The notes under the pieces are model-generated. The model did not search any database. It was not told the origin of the DNA and saw only the letters and a list, made by a program, of their open reading frames with translations. Shown piece by piece: positions 19,634 to 28,529 of a DNA stretch of 64,000 nucleotides. The translations under genes and the position numbers were made by a program. Each line of letters opens with the position of its first letter. The first letter of the stretch is position 1. The DNA is from Kitasatospora kifunensis (GTDB taxonomy: Bacteria; Actinomycetota; Actinomycetes; Streptomycetales; Streptomycetaceae): contig NZ_JACHJV010000001.1 of the NCBI RefSeq assembly GCF_014203855.1, positions 2,976,001 to 3,040,000 on the forward strand, read 5' to 3'.

Positions 19634-20551
19634 TCATCCGTCCAACGGCAGGACGCCCGCTCCGTCACGGTCGAGCCGCAGCCGATGGGCGGCGAACGAC
19701 TCACCTGCGAACGAGAGCAGCTTCTCGGCGCCGGCCTCGTCGGACAGCGCGAGCACGGTGGGCCCGGCACCGGAGATCGCCGCCGGCACGCCCTCCGAGC
19801 GCAACGCGGCCACCAGGGCGGCGCTGTCCGGCATCGCGGCGGCGCGGTAGTCCTGGTGCAGCCGGTCCTCGGTGGCCGGCAGCAGCAGCTCGGGGCGCCT
19901 GGTCAGCGCCTCCACGAGCAGCGCGGAGCGGCCGGCGTTGGCGGCCGCGTCGGCCAGCGGGACGGTCCTGGGCAGCAGGCCGCGGGCGGTCTCGGTGAGC
20001 ACCTCGGTGCTCGGGATGAAGACCACGGGAACCACCTCGGCGGCGGGCTCCAGACGGACCGCCCTGGCCCCGTCCTCGTCGGTCCAGGCGATGGTGAACC
20101 CGCCGGCCAGGCAGGCGGCGACGTTGTCCGGGTGGCCCTCCAGCTCGGAGGCGAGGGCCAGCATCGCGGCGTCGTCCAGGGCGGCGGGGCCGCCGATGGT
20201 GACCGCGCGGGCGGCGACGATGCCCGCGCAGATGGCGGCCGAGGAGGAGCCCAGGCCGCGGCCGTGCGGTATGCGGTTGGCGCAGACCACTTCGAGGCCG
20301 CGCGGCTGTCCGCCGAGCCGGTCGAAGGCGGCCCGCATCGCACGGACCACCAGGTGGCGCTCGTCGCGGGCCAGTTCGCCCGCGCCCTCGCCCGCGATGT
20401 CCACGCTCAGGCCGGAGTCGGCGACCCGGACCACGATGTCGTCGTACAGGCCCAGCGCGAGTCCGAAGGCGTCGAACCCCGGGCCCAGGTTGGCGCTGGT
20501 CGCGGGGACTCGCACCCGGACGGCGGCGGCACGGAACGCGGGACCGGCCAT
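19634..20551 (-). CDS. thrB: Homoserine kinase
   Basis: Phosphorylates homoserine, the penultimate step of threonine synthesis. It is a GHMP kinase of 305 residues with VPATSANLGPGFDAFG at the N terminus, the ATP loop GRGLGSSSAA, and a C-terminal ISGAGPTVLAL motif. It is separated from thrC by 438 nt and a terminator, so it is probably transcribed from its own promoter rather than with hom-thrC. Confidence 0.96.
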   Translation of the reverse strand: MAGPAFRAAAVRVRVPATSANLGPGFDAFGLALGLYDDIVVRVADSGLSVDIAGEGAGELARDERHLVVRAMRAAFDRLGGQPRGLEVVCANRIPHGRGLGSSSAAICAGIVAARAVTIGGPAALDDAAMLALASELEGHPDNVAACLAGGFTIAWTDEDGARAVRLEPAAEVVPVVFIPSTEVLTETARGLLPRTVPLADAAANAGRSALLVEALTRRPELLLPATEDRLHQDYRAAAMPDSAALVAALRSEGVPAAISGAGPTVLALSDEAGAEKLLSFAGESFAAHRLRLDRDGAGVLPLDG

Positions 20552-20989
20552 GCGGTGGACTCTCCTGGGGAGTGAGGCAGGCCCGTCGTGGGGGGCCGGC
20601 GGTGGTACGGCGGCGGGGGTGTCAGTGCGCAGCGAGGGTCAGGTCCTGCCCCCTCGGGGCAACGGCTGAGCCCTTGGCATGTGCCACACCGCCAGGTTCA
20701 GAGTATCGAAGAGAGGTTCCACAGCGGTACACCCCGCTCCCTCTCGATCTACCGTGTTGCAGGTTATGGCCGGAATCCGGCTGGAATTGGCATCGCAAAG
20801 AACAACGAAAGCGACACCCGGGCCGTTACGAATCGGCAACCTGCTGCTTGTTTTCGCCTCGTTCGGTCAGCCTCGTTCCGGCCGGTCGGGTACCGGTCAA
20901 ACGGTCGAGCACCGGTCGAGTACGGCTCAAACACGGCTGGGCCGGCCGCACGGGCCGGCCCAGCCGAGGGCGGTCAAGTCGACGGTGCG
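20552..20989. other. 438-nt gap between thrC and thrB with CGGTC repeats
   Basis: No gene. It holds the thrC terminator (20935-20965) and presumably the thrB promoter. At 20864-20917 the pentamer cggtc recurs five times (20864, 20883, 20894, 20902, 20913), mostly at 8-11 nt intervals, with related cggct at 20923. The spacing is close to one helical turn, as expected for a multi-site protein-binding region. An A/T-richer stretch follows at 20740-20870. Confidence 0.45.
20935..20965 (-). terminator. Terminator of hom-thrC
   Basis: A 13-bp perfect stem (ggctgggccggcc and complement) with a 5-nt loop, 24 nt after the thrC stop. It separates the hom-thrC transcript from thrB. Confidence 0.75.
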
Positions 20990-22081
20990 TCAGTCCACCA
21001 GGCCCAGGCGCTGGGCGGCGGCCTCGGCACTGACCGGGACCACGTGCGGCTGCGGGGCGCCGGCCACCGCCCAGTCGGGGTCCTTGAGGCCGTTGCCGGT
21101 CACGGTGCAGACGATCCGCTGGCCGGGGTCGACCAGTCCGGCCTCCGCCTTGGCCAGCAGGCCGGCCACGCTGGCGGCCGAGGAGGGCTCCACGAAGACG
21201 CCCTCGCGCGCGGCCAACAAACGGTACGCAGCCAGGATCTGACGGTCGGTCACCTTGTCGATGAGCCCACCCGACTCGTCCCGGGCGGCCTCCGCGAAGG
21301 CCCAGGAAGCGGGGTTGCCGATCCGGATCGCGGTGGCGATGGTCTGCGGCTTGAGCACCGGCGCGCCATCCACGATCGGGGCCGAACCGGCCGCCTGGAA
21401 GCCCCACATCCGGGGCGTGCGGGTGGCCAGGCCGTCCTTCGCGTACTCGCGGTAACCGCGCCAGTAGGCGGTGATGTTGCCCGCGTTGCCGACCGGCAGG
21501 ACGTGCAGGTCGGGAGCGTCGCCGAGCATGTCGACGACCTCGAAGGCGGCCGTCTTCTGGCCCTCGATGCGCACCGGGTTCACCGAGTTCACCAGCGCGA
21601 CGGGGTAGTTCTCGGACAGTTCACGCGCGAGGGTGAGGCAGTCGTCGAAGTTCCCGTCCACCTGGAGGATCTTCGAGCCGTGCACCAGCGCCTGGCCCAT
21701 CTTGCCCAGCGCGATCTTGCCCTGCGGAACCAGCACCGCGCAGACCATGCCGGCCCGCACCGCGTAGGCGGCCGCCGAGGCCGAGGTGTTGCCGGTGGAG
21801 GCGCAGATCACCGCCTGGGCACCGTCCTCCTTGGCCTTGGAGATGGCCATGGTCATGCCGCGGTCCTTGAAGGAGCCGGTCGGGTTGGCGCCCTCGACCT
21901 TCAGGTAGACGTCGCAGCCGGTCCGCTCGGAGAGCACCTGGGCGGGGACCAGCGGCGTGCCGCCCTCCAGCAGGGTGACCACGGGCGTGCTGGCGCTGAC
22001 CGGCAGGCGGTCGCGGTACTCCTCGATGACGCCCCGCCACTGGTGGGTCCGGCCACCGACCTTGTCGATCACGGCGTTCAT
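20990..22081 (-). CDS. thrC: Threonine synthase
   Basis: PLP enzyme converting O-phosphohomoserine to threonine. The 363-residue short form has the PLP lysine in [13 protein letters not shown], the phosphate loop [13 protein letters not shown], and [12 protein letters not shown] at the C terminus. It lies 3 nt downstream of hom, so the two are almost certainly cotranscribed. A terminator follows. Confidence 0.97.
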   Translation of the reverse strand: MNAVIDKVGGRTHQWRGVIEEYRDRLPVSASTPVVTLLEGGTPLVPAQVLSERTGCDVYLKVEGANPTGSFKDRGMTMAISKAKEDGAQAVICASTGNTSASAAAYAVRAGMVCAVLVPQGKIALGKMGQALVHGSKILQVDGNFDDCLTLARELSENYPVALVNSVNPVRIEGQKTAAFEVVDMLGDAPDLHVLPVGNAGNITAYWRGYREYAKDGLATRTPRMWGFQAAGSAPIVDGAPVLKPQTIATAIRIGNPASWAFAEAARDESGGLIDKVTDRQILAAYRLLAAREGVFVEPSSAASVAGLLAKAEAGLVDPGQRIVCTVTGNGLKDPDWAVAGAPQPHVVPVSAEAAAQRLGLVD

Positions 22082-22084
22082 TGG

Positions 22085-23377
22085 CTATTCCCCTTCAACC
22101 CGCATGATGCTGGCCACGTCCCGCACGCTGTCCAGCGCGCGGAGCTTGTCCACGGTCGCCGACAGGGCGGCGTCGGTGGCTCGGTGGGTGACCACGACGA
22201 GCGAGGCGTCGCCGTCGCGGCCCTGCTGGCGCACGGTGTCGATGGACACGCCGTGCTCGGCGAAGACCGAGGCCACCTGGGCCAGCACGCCCGCGCGGTC
22301 GTCCACGTCCAGGCTGACGTGGTAGCGGGTGATGACCTGGTCCATCGGCTTGGCCGGCAGCTGGGTGTAGACCGAGTCGCCGGGCCCGGTCGCGCCGCCG
22401 AGCTTGTTGCGGCAGACCGCGACCAGGTCGCCGAGGACCGCGGAGGCGGTCGGCGCGCCACCGGCGCCCGGGCCGTAGAACATCAGCCGCCCGGCCGCCT
22501 CGGCCTCCACGAAGACCGCGTTGTAGGCCTCGCGGACCGAGGCCAGCGGGTGGCTGAGCGGGATCATCGCCGGGTGCACCCGGGCGGTGACCGAGGCGCC
22601 GTCGGCGGCCCGCTCGCAGATCGCCAGCAGCTTGACCACGCAGCCCATCGCCTTGGCGCTGGCGATGTCGGCGGCGGTCACCTCGGTCAGGCCCTCGCGG
22701 TAGACGTCGGCGGCGGTGACCTTGGTGTGGAAGGCGATGCCGGCCAGGATCGCGGCCTTGGCGGCGGCGTCGAAGCCCTCGACGTCGGCGGTCGGGTCGG
22801 CCTCGGCGTAGCCGAGCGCGGTGGCCTCCTCCAGCGCCTCCGAGTAGCCGGCGCCGGTGGTGTCCATCTTGTCGAGGATGAAGTTGGTGGTGCCGTTGAC
22901 GATGCCCAGCACCCGGTTCACCCGGTCACCGGCCAGCGACTCGCGCAGCGGGCGGATCAGCGGGATCGCGCCGGCCACCGCGGCCTCGTAGTAGAGGTCC
23001 ACCCCGGCCGCGGCGGCGGCCGCGTGCAGCTCGGCGCCGTCCTTGGCGAGCAGCGCCTTGTTCGCGCTGACCACCGAGGCGCCGTGCTTGAAGGCGGCGA
23101 GGATCAGGTTCTTGGACGGCTCGATGCCGCCGACCACCTCGATCACCACGTCGATGTCACCGCGCTTGACCAGCGCCTCGGCGTCGGTGGTGATCAGGTG
23201 CTCAGGGACGCCCGGGCGCACCCGCCCGGCCCGGCGCACCGCGATGCCGGCGAGCTCGACCGGCGCGCCGATGCGCGCGGCGAGGTCGGCGGCGTCTGTC
23301 GTCATGATGCGCGCCACCTCGGAGCCCACCACACCACAGCCCAGCAACGCCACCTTCAGCGGCCGCGTACGCATCAT
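22085..23377 (-). CDS. hom: Homoserine dehydrogenase
   Basis: Reduces aspartate semialdehyde to homoserine with NAD(P)H. It has an N-terminal Rossmann motif (VALLGCGVVGSEVARI), the catalytic domain with NGTTNFILDKM and GYAEADPTADVEGFDAA, and a C-terminal ACT domain from about residue 350 for threonine feedback inhibition. The 430 residues are the typical Gram-positive length. It is 126 nt downstream of lysA and directly upstream of thrC. Confidence 0.97.
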   Translation of the reverse strand: MMRTRPLKVALLGCGVVGSEVARIMTTDAADLAARIGAPVELAGIAVRRAGRVRPGVPEHLITTDAEALVKRGDIDVVIEVVGGIEPSKNLILAAFKHGASVVSANKALLAKDGAELHAAAAAAGVDLYYEAAVAGAIPLIRPLRESLAGDRVNRVLGIVNGTTNFILDKMDTTGAGYSEALEEATALGYAEADPTADVEGFDAAAKAAILAGIAFHTKVTAADVYREGLTEVTAADIASAKAMGCVVKLLAICERAADGASVTARVHPAMIPLSHPLASVREAYNAVFVEAEAAGRLMFYGPGAGGAPTASAVLGDLVAVCRNKLGGATGPGDSVYTQLPAKPMDQVITRYHVSLDVDDRAGVLAQVASVFAEHGVSIDTVRQQGRDGDASLVVVTHRATDAALSATVDKLRALDSVRDVASIMRVEGE

Positions 23378-23503
23378 CCGACTCCGCTCATCCTTCTCGT
23401 TTCCGGCGGCATTTCGGCAAGCCGCCGGACATTGGCTGGTTCCAGTCTCGGGGACGATTCGGAAAGATCTACGGACGTCTCAAGATTCGAGACACGATTT
23501 CCG

Positions 23504-24898
23504 TCATCCGACATCGAGGCGCAGGAGATCCTCCTCCGTCTCGCGCCGCACGATCACCCGGGCCGCGCCGTCGGCCACGGCCAGCACCGGCGGCCGCAAC
23601 GCGTGGTTGTAGTTGCTCGCCATCGAGCGGCAGTACGCACCGGTGGCGGGCACCGCGATCAGGTCACCCGGCGTCAGATCGCCCGGCAGGAACGCGTCCT
23701 TGACCACGATGTCCCCGGACTCGCAGTGCTTGCCGACCACCCGGACCAGCATCGGCTCGGCCTGGCTGCGGCGCGAGACCAGGGCCACCGAGTACGCGGC
23801 GTCGTAGAGCGCGGTGCGGATGTTGTCGGACATCCCGCCGTCCACGCTGACGTAGGTGCGCAGGCCCGCCAACGGCTTGACGGTGCCCACCTGGTAGAGC
23901 GTGAAGGCGGTCGGGCCGACGATCGCCCGGCCCGGCTCGACGCTCAGCCGGGGCGCCCGCAGCCGCTGCGCCGCGCACTCGCGGCGCACGATTTCGGCCA
24001 ACGCGGTGGCGATCTCGGCCGGCTCGCGCGGGTCGTCCTCGCTCGTGTAGGCGATGCCCAGGCCGCCGCCGAGGTCGATCTCGGGCAGCTCGACGCCGTG
24101 CTCGTCGCGGATCTCGGCCAGCAGGCCGACCACCCGGCGGGCGGCCACCTCGAAACCGGCGGTGTCGAAGATCTGCGAACCGATGTGCGAGTGCAGGCCG
24201 CGCAGTTCCAACGCCTCGTGGTGCCCGAGCACCTGGGCGACCGCCTGCGCGGCCGCGCCCTGGGCGAGCGAGAAGCCGAACTTCTGGTCCTCGTGCGCGG
24301 TGGCGATGAACTCGTGGGTGTGCGCCTCGACGCCCACCGTCACCCGGATCAGCACCGGCTGCCGCACGCCCTGGCCCGCGGCGATGGCGGCCAACCGGTC
24401 GATCTCCTGGGCGGAGTCGACCACGATGTGGCCCACCCCCGCCTTCACCGCCTGTTCGAGCTCGGCGGCGGACTTGTTGTTGCCGTGCAGCGCGATCCTG
24501 GCCGGCGGCATGCCGCCGGCCAGCGCCACCGCGAGCTCGCCCGGGCTGCACACGTCGAGGCTGAGCCCCTCCTCGTGCAGCCAGCGGACCACGGCCTTGG
24601 AGAGGAAGGCCTTGCCCGCGTAGTAGACGTCCGCCCCGGCCCCGAACGCCTGCCGCCAGGCCCGGGCCCTGGCCCGGAAGTCGGCCTCGTCCAGCACGTA
24701 GGCGGGCGTGCCGAACTCGGCCGCGAGCGCGGTCACCGTGGCCCCGCCCACGGTGACCACCCCGTCGGCGTCGCGGGCCACCGTGTGGGACCAGACCTTG
24801 GGGTCCAGCGCGTTCAGGTCGCTCGGCGGGGCCAGGTAGTGCCCCTCGGGCAGCACATCGCCGTGACGGGGGCCTGCGGGGTGCGCGGAGCGGCTCAT
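23504..24898 (-). CDS. lysA: Diaminopimelate decarboxylase
   Basis: Last step of lysine synthesis, decarboxylating meso-diaminopimelate. A fold-III PLP enzyme of 464 residues. The PLP lysine is in [13 protein letters not shown], the Gly-rich phosphate loop is [10 protein letters not shown], and the active-site Cys motif is HCESGDI. It is followed by hom and preceded by argS, giving the argS-lysA-hom-thrC order known from mycobacteria. Confidence 0.97.
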   Translation of the reverse strand: MSRSAHPAGPRHGDVLPEGHYLAPPSDLNALDPKVWSHTVARDADGVVTVGGATVTALAAEFGTPAYVLDEADFRARARAWRQAFGAGADVYYAGKAFLSKAVVRWLHEEGLSLDVCSPGELAVALAGGMPPARIALHGNNKSAAELEQAVKAGVGHIVVDSAQEIDRLAAIAAGQGVRQPVLIRVTVGVEAHTHEFIATAHEDQKFGFSLAQGAAAQAVAQVLGHHEALELRGLHSHIGSQIFDTAGFEVAARRVVGLLAEIRDEHGVELPEIDLGGGLGIAYTSEDDPREPAEIATALAEIVRRECAAQRLRAPRLSVEPGRAIVGPTAFTLYQVGTVKPLAGLRTYVSVDGGMSDNIRTALYDAAYSVALVSRRSQAEPMLVRVVGKHCESGDIVVKDAFLPGDLTPGDLIAVPATGAYCRSMASNYNHALRPPVLAVADGAARVIVRRETEEDLLRLDVG

Positions 24899-24957
24899 CG
24901 GGAAGGTCTTCTCTCTGGGCGTGCGCCAGGGCGCGGGCGGGCGCCGTCAGGCGCGGG

Positions 24958-26619
24958 TCACATCCGCTCTGGTGCGGAGACGCCGAGCAGGTCCAGGCCG
25001 TTGGCCAGGACGGTCCTGGTCGCCTCGACCAGCCAGAGCCGGGCCCGGTGGGTGTCGGTCAGCTCCTCGTCGCCCTTGGGCAGGAACTGGCAGTTCTCGT
25101 ACAGGCGGTGGTACTTGCCCGCCAGGTCCTCCAGGTAGCGGGCCACGTGGTGCGGCTCGCGGTGCTGGCCGGCCTTGGCGACGATCCGCGGGAACTCACC
25201 GAGCGCGCCGAGCATGTCGGACTCCCACTCGGTGGCCAGCAGCTCGGGCTTGAACGCGGCGGCCGTGCCCTTGTCGACGCCCAGCTGGGCGGCCTTGCGC
25301 GCCACGCCGCACATCCGGGTGTGCGCGTACTGGACGTAGTAGACCGGGTTCTCGTTCGACTGGCTGGTCAGGATGTTGATGTCCAGCGTGATGGTCGAGT
25401 CGGTGGAGGAGCGCGACAGGGTGTAGCGCGCGGCGTCCACGCCGATCCAGTCGACCACGTCGTCGATGGTGATGATGTTGCCGGCCCGCTTGGACATGCG
25501 GACCTCCTCACCATCACGCAGCATCTTGACGAACTGACCGATCTTGACCTCGATGTTGCGGTTCATGTCGTCGCCCGCACAGGCCGCGATCGCCTTCAGG
25601 CGGTTGACGTATCCGTGGTGGTCGGCGCCCAGCATGTAGACGCTCACCTCGGAACCGCGATCACGCTTCGAGAGGTAGTAGGCGGCGTCGGCGGCGAAGT
25701 ACGTCGTCTCGCCGTCGGCCTTGATCAGCACCCGGTCCTTGTCGTCACCGAAGTCGGTGGTGCGCAGCCAGATCGCACCGTCCTGGTCGAAGACGTGGCC
25801 CTGCTCGCGCAGCCGCTCCATCGCCTTCTCGACGGCGCCGGAGTCGTGCAGCGACTTCTCCGAGAACCAGGTGTCGAAGTGGGTGCCGAACTCCTCCATC
25901 GAGCGCTTGATCTCGGCGATCATCAGCTGCAGCCCGTGGGTGCGGAAGGCCTGCAGCTGCTCGTCCTCGGGCAGTTCGAGGATGCCCGGCACGCCGTCGG
26001 TGATCGCCTTGGCGATGTCGACGATGTACTCGCCGACGTAGCCGTCGGCCGGGACCTCACGGCCGTTGGCGGCGGCCTGCAGCGAGGCGGCGAACTTGGA
26101 GATCTGCACGCCGGCGTCGTTGAGGTAGTACTCGGTGCTGACCTCCGCACCGGTGGCGCGCAGCACCCGGGCCAGCGAGTCGCCGACGGCCGCCCAGCGC
26201 ACGCCGCCGATGTGGATCGGCCCGGTCGGGTTGGCGGAGACGAACTCCAGGTTGATCTTCAGGCCCTTGAGCGCCTCGTTGCGGCCGTACTCGGTGCCCG
26301 CCTCGACGATGGCGCGGGCCAGCTCGCCCTGGGTGGCGGCGTCCAGCGTGATGTTCAGGAAGCCGGGGCCCGCGATGTCGACCTTGGCGACACCGGGCAG
26401 CTCCCGCAGGCGCGCGGCCACCAGCTCCGCCACCGCGCGCGGCGGCCGGCCGGCCGCCTTGGCGAGCTGGAGCGCCACATTGGTGGCGTAGTCGCCGTGG
26501 TCGCGGTTCTTGGGTCGCTCGACCGTCACCGTCTCGGGGACCTCGACGGACAGTTCGCCCGCCTCGACGGCGGCGCGCACGGCGACCTGGACTGCGTGGG
26601 AGAGCTCTGCGGGTGTCAC
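24958..26619 (-). CDS. argS: Arginyl-tRNA synthetase
   Basis: Class I synthetase charging tRNA-Arg. The HIGH signature is HIGG in NPTGPIHIGGVRW, and the KMSKS counterpart is VRMSKRAGNI. The C-terminal anticodon-binding domain ends LDLLGVSAPERM. GTG at 26619 (VTPAELSHAV) was chosen over an upstream in-frame ATG because homologues start with this sequence. It has 553 residues. It is first of the argS-lysA-hom-thrC gene run, and a tRNA-Arg gene lies only 0.7 kb away. Confidence 0.95.
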   Translation of the reverse strand: MTPAELSHAVQVAVRAAVEAGELSVEVPETVTVERPKNRDHGDYATNVALQLAKAAGRPPRAVAELVAARLRELPGVAKVDIAGPGFLNITLDAATQGELARAIVEAGTEYGRNEALKGLKINLEFVSANPTGPIHIGGVRWAAVGDSLARVLRATGAEVSTEYYLNDAGVQISKFAASLQAAANGREVPADGYVGEYIVDIAKAITDGVPGILELPEDEQLQAFRTHGLQLMIAEIKRSMEEFGTHFDTWFSEKSLHDSGAVEKAMERLREQGHVFDQDGAIWLRTTDFGDDKDRVLIKADGETTYFAADAAYYLSKRDRGSEVSVYMLGADHHGYVNRLKAIAACAGDDMNRNIEVKIGQFVKMLRDGEEVRMSKRAGNIITIDDVVDWIGVDAARYTLSRSSTDSTITLDINILTSQSNENPVYYVQYAHTRMCGVARKAAQLGVDKGTAAAFKPELLATEWESDMLGALGEFPRIVAKAGQHREPHHVARYLEDLAGKYHRLYENCQFLPKGDEELTDTHRARLWLVEATRTVLANGLDLLGVSAPERM

Positions 26620-26701
26620 GGGCCCAAGCCTAGGCGAGAGCGGCTGCCGCACCGCCACGCGGCCACCCGTTGAGACGGCCCGACCTCGGCTTTCCTGTTC
26701 G

Positions 26702-27133
26702 CTATGAGCGAACTTCCCCGCTTCCGAAGGTCATCCCGCCATCGCGGCCGGCCTCCTTTATCCCCATCAACCGCCGCACCAGCGCGACCAGGTCCGCCGG
26801 ATCGAACGGCTTGCCCAGATACCCGTCCACCCCGACCGACTCCCCGCGATCGAGATCCGCCGGCGTGCAGGCACTGACGATCGCGATCGGCAACCGCGCC
26901 GTCTGCTCCTCGGCCCGCAGCCGCGCCGCCGTCCGCAGCCCGTCCAGCCGGGGCATCATCACGTCCAACGTCACCACGTCGGGGCGCACCCGCCGGACCA
27001 CCTCCAGGCACTCGGCACCGTCGGCCGCGGTCACCACCTCGAAGCCCTCCAGCTCCAAGTTGACCCTGATCAGCTGACGGATCACCTCGCTGTCGTCCAC
27101 CACGAGGACCCGCCCGGACACGCCTGACGACAC
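26702..27133 (-). CDS. Single-domain response regulator
   Basis: CheY-like receiver of 143 residues with no output domain. The acidic pocket is VLVVDDSEVI, the phospho-acceptor Asp is in VTLDVMMPRLDG, the Thr/Ser position is in IVSACTP and the Lys is in GYLGKPFDPADL. No kinase gene is adjacent, so its partner is unknown. The C-terminal 15 residues are a short Gly/Asp-rich tail. It lies between argS and tRNA-Arg, transcribed leftward. Confidence 0.92.
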   Translation of the reverse strand: MSSGVSGRVLVVDDSEVIRQLIRVNLELEGFEVVTAADGAECLEVVRRVRPDVVTLDVMMPRLDGLRTAARLRAEEQTARLPIAIVSACTPADLDRGESVGVDGYLGKPFDPADLVALVRRLMGIKEAGRDGGMTFGSGEVRS

Positions 27134-27288
27134 CCCACGAGACTACGGCGACCCGGGGCCGCCCGTCCGGGCTTTGGGCACTTCACCGAAGACCTATCGG
27201 CAGCTGATCGAAAACCCCTGCACAGAGCACCCTGCCGAGCTGGTAATGTTCTCTCCGTCGCAGAGATGCGACGCGAAACACCGAGCAG

Positions 27289-27360
27289 GCCCCCGTAGCT
27301 CAGGGGATAGAGCACCGCCCTCCGGAGGCGGGTGCGTAGGTTCGAATCCTACCGGGGGCA
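27289..27360 (+). tRNA. tRNA-Arg (anticodon CCG)
   Basis: Complete cloverleaf: acceptor GCCCCCG/CGGGGGC, D-stem GCTC/GAGC, anticodon stem CCGCC/GGCGG with loop CTCCGGA (anticodon CCG, reading CGG), T-stem GTAGG/CCTAC with loop TTCGAAT, discriminator A. The 3' CCA is not encoded. tRNA-Arg genes are frequent integration sites for actinomycete mobile elements, and accessory-looking genes follow, but no second copy of the tRNA 3' end was seen in the window. Confidence 0.97.
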
Positions 27361-27381
27361 CTTCGCAAGAAGTGCTGAACG

Positions 27382-27407
27382 AGGCCCAGGTCAACTGACC
27401 TGGGCCT
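27382..27407. terminator. Bidirectional terminator after tRNA-Arg
   Basis: 12-bp inverted repeat (aggcccaggtca and its complement) separated by 2 nt, 21 nt after the tRNA. It overlaps the stop codon of the convergent hypothetical gene and serves both strands. Confidence 0.8.
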
Positions 27408-28020
27408 TCGTCATGTTCGGCTCCAGGAACGCGCACCCGCGCAACACCCGGACCAGTTGCGCGGCGACCATGCAACTGGTGCGCGCCTCGCCGGTGGCGG
27501 CGATGACGTCGGCGACCGGGCGCGGTCCGAGCAGGCCGGGGCGGTACAGGCTGCCATAGACGCCCAGCTCCTGACACCCCCTCACACGCACGGCGACGTG
27601 CCCCGCGCGGAGGTGCGGACACATCCGGGCAGCCTGCGCGGCGCAGCGCAGGCAGACGGGCGGATGCGTGGCCGCCATGCCCTCGGGCCAGCCGGGCCAG
27701 TTGCCGCGATCGTCCTTGAGCAGCCAGAGCACGCCGCCCTCGGTGCGGTCGGCGGGACCGCCGCAGACCTGACAGAGGAGCAGGCGCATCGCGCGACGCT
27801 GACGGCCGATATGGACGCGGCCGAAGTCGGGCCGACCTCGGCCGCGAGCGAGCGTCATCCGGGCCCAGAGGATCCCGTCGGCATCGCGGTCGTGCGGGAG
27901 TTCGTCGCGGTAGGCGATGCCGCCGGCCGGGTGGGCGACGACTTCGGAGCGGACGTACTGCTCTTCGCTCCACGCGGTGATGTAGGGGACGAGACCGGAT
28001 TGCCCCGGGCTGGCTGCCAT
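27391..28020 (-). CDS. Hypothetical protein with paired Cys motifs
   Basis: I do not recognise a named family. The 209-residue product carries a CQVC pair around residue 93 and a CLRC...CPH cluster around residue 130, spaced as in small zinc-binding folds. A hydrophobic C terminus includes VAAQLVRVLRGCAFL. Start ATG at 28020 is preferred over 28035 because of GAGGAG just upstream. It is transcribed convergently with tRNA-Arg and divergently from the ABM-XRE pair, sharing a palindrome-rich promoter region with it. It resembles proteins of streptomycete accessory islands. Confidence 0.6.
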   Translation of the reverse strand: MAASPGQSGLVPYITAWSEEQYVRSEVVAHPAGGIAYRDELPHDRDADGILWARMTLARGRGRPDFGRVHIGRQRRAMRLLLCQVCGGPADRTEGGVLWLLKDDRGNWPGWPEGMAATHPPVCLRCAAQAARMCPHLRAGHVAVRVRGCQELGVYGSLYRPGLLGPRPVADVIAATGEARTSCMVAAQLVRVLRGCAFLEPNMTKAQVS

Positions 28021-28112
28021 CGAGCTCCTCAACAAGTCCTCCGATGCCTGGAACTGACCTCCGGACGCCGGTGATCTTCCGGAACCGATACGCCCAGCAG
28101 CTTCACTTTCAA

Positions 28113-28158
28113 GCTACTCGCAGATTTTCTGCGAGTCAACAGAAAAATTGCGAGTAGC
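28113..28158. promoter_or_regulatory. Palindromic operator cluster in the divergent promoter
   Basis: In the 188-nt gap between the hypothetical gene and the ABM gene there are two nested inverted repeats. One is CTCGCAGA-ttt-TCTGCGAG (28117-28135). The other is gctactcgca (28113-28122) with its complement tgcgagtagc (28149-28158). A further tctgcga follows near 28173. The shared core CTCGCA suggests one regulator binding several sites. The XRE protein encoded just downstream is the obvious candidate. Confidence 0.65.
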
Positions 28159-28208
28159 AGGATCTCTACGATTCTGCGAAGCTGGCTGCGATCACGAGGG
28201 AGGTCCCG

Positions 28209-28529
28209 ATGAGCAACGGTTTTGGCCTGGTCGTCCGCTTCGAGCTGCGCGACCAGGAGGCAACGGCCGGGTTCGACGACCTGGTGGCCCGCACGCTCCC
28301 CGGCATCAAGGAGCACGAGGCAGGCACGCTCGCCTACGTCGTCCACTCCGTCCCGGGCGAGCCCAACGTCCGCGTCTTCTACGAGCTGTACGCCGACCGG
28401 GCGGCCTTCGACGCGCATGAGCGGCAGCCGCACACGGTGCACTTCCTCGCCGAGCGGGAGCAATACCTGAGCACGGTGCAGGTCATCTTCCTCCAGGCCG
28501 AGACGGGTAAGGGCCCGGTGACCGCGTGA
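28209..28529 (+). CDS. Antibiotic biosynthesis monooxygenase (ABM) fold protein
   Basis: A 106-residue dimeric alpha-beta barrel protein of the ABM family (FGLVVRFEL, then YVVHSVPGEPNVRVFYELYADRAAF cut into the typical strands, then the helix with HTVHFLAE). Members include quinone-forming monooxygenases and stress enzymes that need no cofactor; the substrate cannot be read from sequence. GGGAGGT precedes the ATG. It overlaps the XRE gene by 4 nt (GTGA), implying coupled expression. Confidence 0.8.
   Translation: MSNGFGLVVRFELRDQEATAGFDDLVARTLPGIKEHEAGTLAYVVHSVPGEPNVRVFYELYADRAAFDAHERQPHTVHFLAEREQYLSTVQVIFLQAETGKGPVTA

Noticed and set aside
20588-25138. A 1516-codon open frame on the plus strand opposite thrC, hom and lysA
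   Set aside because: It is antisense to three well-supported genes, and its translation is His/Arg/Gly/Gln-rich with no domain. High GC leaves the opposite frames open in streptomycetes.
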